Positions 59,149 through 64,000 of a stretch of DNA of 64,000 nucleotides are shown here, one piece after another; position 1 is the first letter of the stretch; each line of letters opens with the position of its first letter. The position numbers and the translations under genes are program-made. The notes under the pieces are model-generated. The model ran no database searches and was not told the DNA's origin. It saw only the letters and a list, made by a program, of their open reading frames with translations. The stretch is from Callosobruchus maculatus (Eukaryota > Arthropoda > Insecta > Coleoptera > Chrysomelidae): positions 2,480,001 to 2,544,000 of the forward strand of contig CATOUR010000011.1 in assembly GCA_951848785.1 (NCBI GenBank). Direction: 5' to 3'.

Positions 59149-59439
59149 GAGTGTGCGACTATTTGATGATGCCAAAGGAATAAGTGAGGACCGTTGTAGT
59201 AGACCTGTTAAGATTTCTGCAATTTAATTTATGATTATTATTATTTTGTTGTTGCTGTACAGACAACCGAATCGTCGTAGACTTTCACGGATCTACGAAT
59301 GCGGTCTTACGAATAGGTGGGTAAAGCACAATAGAACGAACATAATCGTCATTCGAGAGATGCAAGGTCGTTCATCGGCGTCCCATGCAGCTGACGACGA
59401 TGACGTCGAAAGTTGTTCAATTTCAATAGGACTCGGCCG
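59149..59439. other. Unassigned sequence before the hAT-like element
   Basis: No gene recognised. An open frame here (from 59231) runs into the inserted element and shows no family motif. The last 8 bp are the target duplication CTCGGCCG. Confidence 0.5.
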
Positions 59440-60056
59440 CAGTGTTGCCAACCAAGTTCGCCGAAAATTCCCAATTTCTATGTGGAAAATTCCCTAGAAT
59501 TCCCTAGGCCAAAACTATGTCAAATATTTACACTCTAAAACTAAATACGCCAAAATAAAAATACAGTATTTTTGGATTATATATTATATTTGTTTATTAT
59601 CATAAACGAAAAACGTAAATATATAGTAATCATAATATAAACTGATAAAATAAATACATATCTAAATTATAGGTGTCAAAAAAGGTGGTTAACAAATATC
59701 AAGGATTCTGAGCCCAAAAAGCAATCCATCTTTCAAAAATTCTCTTTTATAAAGAGACTAAAATGATTTTGATTTAGTGAAAAATGTGTGGTGCAATTAG
59801 AGAGACTAATTAGATACAGGTTACGTCAACAAGTTTAGAGATATTTTTGTTAGGATAATAACATCTTGACCTTAACCCAAGGTATAAGTTCAATAAGTTT
59901 TGTTATTAGGGACATTTAATATTAAAATTTGATAAAACTACCTTAACAGCTTGAGAAATTTAAAAATTCCCTAGAATTTGGGTGAAATTCCCCTTTCCCC
60001 TATTGCACCAAAAAATCCCTAGAACTAGGGAAAACTTCCCTAAGTTGGCATCACTG
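59440..60056. mobile_element. 617-bp non-autonomous hAT-like element
   Basis: The left end CAGTGTTGCCAAC and the reverse complement of the right end (CAGTGATGCCAAC) agree at 12 of 13 positions. An identical 8-bp CTCGGCCG lies immediately outside each end (59432-59439 and 60057-60064). CAGTG-type ends and 8-bp duplications are the hallmark of hAT elements. The interior is AT-rich and non-coding, with AATTCCCTAG-type motifs near both ends (59490-59510 and 59965-60040) that can pair as sub-terminal repeats. No transposase. Confidence 0.92.
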
Positions 60057-60064
60057 CTCGGCCG

Positions 60065-60500
60065 GGCCCGGCCCACAATCAACATCCGACTCGATGGTAC
60101 AACATTCCCGATGTGATCTTTGCAATAATTTGACGTTCGACTTTTCGCCGCGCGCCGCGCCGCCGTGGTATTCTGGTATTCATCATCATAATTTCGCAAC
60201 GTCGCGTCGGTCGCCATTACAGCCGGTAGGCGGGCGAGCGGTGATTATCGTGCCGCGCCGCGCCGTTCTCTGCTCCGGTTCTCAGTGGCGTACGCATTTT
60301 GTATTTTTGTATTATGTATTGGAAAAAATGGAATCAAGTTGATTGACTCAGTACTTCCAAAGTTTACAGAATACATATAAGTTGGATCACTCCGCAAAAA
60401 TATCAAAACGGCCTGCCCCTTGCCCCGTCTCCCCGGTACACCGGTAGCAGTGTACCGACATCAGCCGGGAGATACGGGGCGGCGCAAAGTAGAGGTTGAA
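60065..60500. other. GC- and CpG-rich stretch with a hairpin
   Basis: 60065-60300 is unusually GC-rich (CGCGCCGCGCCGCCG, GCCGCGCCGCGCCG) against an AT-rich background. The sequence left of the hAT-like insertion (59390-59439) joins it directly. An inverted pair at 60423-60479 (CCCCGTCTCCCCGG ... CCGGGAGATACGGGG, with inner GGTACAC/GTGTACC) can form a hairpin. No conserved open frame found; a first exon or promoter of a host gene cannot be excluded. Confidence 0.5.
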
Positions 60501-61336
60501 CGTGTTTAACGCGAAGTGTATACAGTGTCTCAAAAATATCGGATTTTGTTATCTCGGATTTGTTTGCAGAAAATGGATAATCTTTTTAGAAGTTTGAGAA
60601 TAATCAATTTCGCGAGAAAAGATATTACCAATCAATTTAAATTTATTAACGGATAGAGAATGACAATCAGATCCATTCTTAGTTTGTGGTAAACCTTGAA
60701 ATGTAAGGGATATAAATACAGGGTATCTCACGACGATTAAGACAAGAAATATGTCGGAACTGGGCAGTAATAGAGAATTATAATTTTGGGCATGTAAATT
60801 AGCGCAGATGTTGTGTCTTTTTTTGTCATTGTACTACCCATTGAGGTATTTGTTTATGGTCACGTGACATTCGATTCAAAATTATTTTGGGACACCCTGT
60901 ATATTTGTGCCTGTGTTCCTCTCGATAAAACCATTCCAATAAACTCGCACACTTGAGGTCTATAGTGATTAGTTCAAGAGCTACAGGTACTTAAAGGATT
61001 GTATCACGCTAAAAGCGTATAGTGAGACAAAATATTTATTCGGTGGTCTTACCATACCACCCAGGGATATTGTAAATTATATTTTAGAGCTCGAAATATT
61101 TTTATTGATAACTTTAACAATTCAGTTTCTACAGTAGCAATTGAAATGACACTGAAAAGCAAAATGTCGAAAATAATTTATTCACATCCATGAAGTGGAT
61201 GGTTATCTTTTAAATTTTACATACTAGTTTGTATATACTATACGATAAAATTTGTAAACTGTGATCTCAAAAATAAACCAAATAAACAAAGCATTAAGGT
61301 AGAAATAGTACAGCACCTTTGAACCATCATCTTTTA
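60501..61336. other. AT-rich sequence with two TACAGGG motifs
   Basis: TACAGGG at 60717 and CCCTGTA at 60895 lie about 180 bp apart in opposite directions, like the borders seen at 52-56 kb. Nothing else recognised. Confidence 0.5.
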
Positions 61337-61707
61337 CGAGGGTTGCTCTATACCTCCGTCAATCCACCAGTACGCAGACAGCTCTTTCACGCTTATTAGC
61401 GATCATCAGTGCGCCATAGGTCGATTGACGGAAGTAGAAAGCATCAATTTTTCCATGTTTAATAAACATGTGAAAGATGTACGAGTAAGACAGAAGGAAT
61501 TCTGCCGGTGCGCCATCTAGTACCCGAAGGTGACGGCAACCAAAGAGAGAAACGCTACTAGCAGCAGTAAACTCTCCTTGGTGAAACGACAAGGCTCGTT
61601 CGCTTTTTGCCACTACCATGTAACTTAGTGTATTAGCAAAACAAACGTTATATTTCTATTTGTATGTCTAAATCGGCCGTCAATACATAGTTTTTCAATG
61701 ACCCTCG
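61337..61707. mobile_element. 371-bp element with mariner-like CGAGGGT ends
   Basis: CGAGGGT at the left (61337) faces ACCCTCG at the right (61701-61707), with TA on both outer sides (61335-61336, 61708-61709). The TACGAGGGT start is common to mariner-type inverted ends, but similarity beyond 9 bp is weak. A second inverted pair, CTCCGTCAATC near 61352 and GATTGACGG near 61424, lies inside. A piece near 61505-61550 matches 44391-44436. No transposase motifs seen. Confidence 0.5.
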
Positions 61708-61775
61708 TATATATGTACGTTGGTTTTACGACCCCCCACGCTCCAACCACCCCAAATTCACCCTCACCCAAAAAA

Positions 61776-62560
61776 ACGTCGAAAATGATCAAAAACCCCT
61801 AAAACGCCTAAAAACAAAGTTTGAGCTGCTTTTATATTTTTAGTTTTTTGATTACTGCCGGGCCGCCACTGACCCGATTTCTCCAAAACATACGCGTTTC
61901 CATCCTCGCCGCGGGAACAATACTGAGTCAAAATTTCATTAAAATCAATTGAACAGTTCTCGCGTTACGCGATATCGAACGATCTAAAACAATACTCGTA
62001 TGTATACATCACAAATTCTAAGTACCGTGGTTTCTATAATAAGCATGCAACATTCGAATGGACCTAAAAAAAGGGTATCATGCCGCTAGGTTTTTCATTC
62101 ACACATCAATAAGCAGCCCATTATGAATACAACAAATTTTTCAGTATCACAACCCCCACCCCCCAACCACCCCAAATTTACCCCCACCCAAGAAAAAGTA
62201 GAAAATGATCAGGAACCCCTAAAACGCCTAAAAACGAGGGTTGAGGTATATTTGAAATTTTTCGTTTTTTACTAATTACTCCGCCCCCCGTATAACGATT
62301 TTCAAAATTATAGAAACATCACCTACTACGACCCCACAGCATAACGCTGCCCAAATTTCATCACAATCCATTTAGCGGCTACTGAGATTACGAAGGTAGA
62401 AGAACGCGACAGACAGACAGACAAACCGACAGACAGACAGACTGGCGGAAATGAGTGACGTGGGTTTTCGTTATGTACACATCATAAACGCCCAAAAAAC
62501 ATATTATCTCAAAATCGAAAATTTTCGCGATCACAATACTCCCCTCACTCGGTGTGGGAA
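61776..62560. repeat. Dispersed ~785-bp repeat, copy 2
   Basis: Partner of 56216-57000, with the same internal duplication (GAAAATGATCA at about 61784 and GAAAATGATCAGG at about 62200) and a (GACA)n tract near 62404-62443. The spacing to copy 1 stays close to 5560 bp. Not coding. Confidence 0.85.
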
Positions 62561-62586
62561 GTAAAAATGGAGCCAAGTTGACATAC

Positions 62587-62772
62587 AGCGGTTACTGATA
62601 TTACGAGGGCAGAAAAACGCCAACAGATAAACTGACGGTCAGACACACACCGACAGACAGACAGACCAACGGAAATGAGTGTCATCATAAAACGCCCAAA
62701 AAGTATATTATCTCAAAATCGAACATTTTCGCGATCACAATACTCCCTTACTTATCGGTGTAGGAAGTAAAA
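62587..62772. repeat. Truncated third copy of the repeat's right end
   Basis: GCGGTTACTGATATTACGAG through GCGATCACAATACTCCC and GGTGTAGGAAGTAAAAC repeats 62374-62570 in tandem, with its own CAGACAGACAGAC tract near 62650. Only the right part of the unit is present. Confidence 0.8.
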
Positions 62773-64000
62773 CTGCACTTAATACTGTATGACCCTGAGG
62801 TCCAGATATTCATTTTCAATGCATGAAAATAAAATTACTAAGTTTATGTTTAAAAGTTTTATAAATACATTTATAGTTAGTTGTACTTCTAGTTTCACAT
62901 ACAATTTATAATTCTTTTATTTACTTTTTTTTGTTGTTTTTTTGTATATTTATTCTTATTTTCATTGTAACCGACCATCTCCTATTCATTTATGGACACC
63001 TGAAGACGGTTTAGATTAAAATAAACCGAAACGTAGTGAAGAAATATTATAGTTTCAGTCGTTGACCGAAGCCCATGAGAAACAACCATGATACAAGAGT
63101 TGCTATAAAAGGATTGAGAAATGTCCATAGATGAGTTTTCGAAACTATAACCCCATTTTGATCCCTATCGTCCGCCAATGTATCGCAACTAAAGAGAAAG
63201 AACTTGCTGAACTAATTATTTATCGATCAGTTGCGAAAACTGTAGAATCGAATTATTTGACGGTGCGTTGCTTTGCCCAGCTTCGCTGAGAAACGTTTGA
63301 CAAAAAAAATCGGGTCAAATACCGGTAGTATTATAAGAATAAGAAGACACACTGTTACGGAGACACATTTTGAGGACGTGATAGAGTATCACGAGTTTTT
63401 TAAACTGTACAGGGTGACATAATAAGAATGGTCGCCGGCAATATCTCGGTAACCGTTGATCGTATAACTTCGAGCAAAAAATATTAATTCGGCTGAGAGA
63501 AATCGCTGGAAATTATTTTCAAGTTCCGCAAGTAGCCGCTAGGGGGCGTAACTGTTACGGTCAATCAGAAAAACGGCTTTTTCTCAAAAAATGTGCAAAT
63601 AAAGGCTTATCATAAATTCTACCGTCATATAGACTGAATAATTCTCGACTTTTTTTGTCAACCGTTTTTATAAATAAATAAAAGTTGTCCAAGTTTATCT
63701 TGACTTAGTAGCTACTGGGCGATATTTGACGTAGTCACAATTATTACGCATTATTACGAAAATTTTAAATGGTATGCTATATATTTTTTAACATAGGTAT
63801 ATAGAGAACAAAATTCTTAAAAAGTCAGCGAAAGATTCAACCTCCTAGCTATTTTCAAACCGGAGATATCAGTAAAACAAGTATTCTGACAAGTGTGCTG
63901 TGAGTTTCAGAAACAATTGCCGCCCTATAGGGATATAGCCGCCGTCTAATCGTTTTAGTAATCATGCTTGATCAGTGTTCCACGCAATGACAGTTCCTTG
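62773..64000. other. AT-rich tail of the window, no gene recognised
   Basis: Contains ACCTGAAGACGG ... AAACCGAAACGTAGTG near 62997-63037, a phrase of the kind found in LINE 3' regions, and one TACAGGGTGACAT at 63408. No open frame above background. Confidence 0.5.

Noticed and set aside
59960..60342. Overlapping frames of 82-85 aa at the right end of the hAT-like element
   Set aside because: They cross the element boundary and overlap on opposite strands in GC-rich sequence, with no recognisable domain.
61359..61619. Minus-strand frame of 86 aa
   Set aside because: It lies inside the mariner-like element and shows no transposase motif or other family signature.

Overview
The window looks like animal, most likely insect, nuclear heterochromatin. 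It is built from a long satellite array, several non-LTR retrotransposons (LINEs) of different ages, and small non-autonomous DNA transposons. I see no intact host gene, no tRNA or rRNA, and no bacterial-type gene organisation. The insect assignment is an inference from the LINE and repeat types; I cannot name the species.

Layout. Positions 1-35953 are a head-to-tail satellite with a monomer of about 159 bp (variants about 155-160), continuing beyond the left edge of the window. The array has a second level of order: a segment of about 14.6 kb (92 monomers) is repeated almost exactly, with further indels that are whole multiples of the monomer. At 35954-40003 a LINE on the minus strand interrupts the array in exact register, with a GGTA duplication. 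Its ORF1 (333 aa) and ORF2 (955 aa, endonuclease plus reverse transcriptase) are both open, so it is a young insertion. The satellite resumes at 40004 and ends at 42980; these edge monomers are more divergent and include a 303-bp dimer.

From 42981 to the end the sequence is a patchwork of mobile-element pieces. A 786-bp MITE with 12-13 bp inverted ends lies at 43460-44245. A decayed LINE (44597-45764 and 49014-49250, minus strand) is split by a younger LINE (45765-49013) whose 1000-aa ORF2 is open. A plus-strand LINE N-terminal remnant (about 49820-50364), a LINE RNase H/zinc-knuckle remnant with one nonsense codon (50476-51237), and an RTE-type LINE C-terminus (52675-53093, with its 3' end repeated at 54088-54253) follow. 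Small inverted-repeat elements lie at 51939-52102, 53171-53308, 59440-60056 (hAT-like, perfect 8-bp target duplication) and 61337-61707 (mariner-like ends).

The least ordinary item is 58146-59141. It is a roughly 1-kb element with about 45-bp imperfect inverted ends, a 7-bp target duplication, and an internal broken THAP-domain coding region duplicated in tandem. This suggests a P-superfamily (THAP transposase) derivative. A terminal fragment of the same family lies at 51468-51666. Many copies of a TACAGGG(TG) motif and two related repeats of about 800 bp fill 52-56 kb and 56-63 kb.

The genes do not form a pathway. What joins them is the ecology of a repeat-rich, probably pericentromeric or otherwise heterochromatic region, in which LINEs land in a satellite and in each other.
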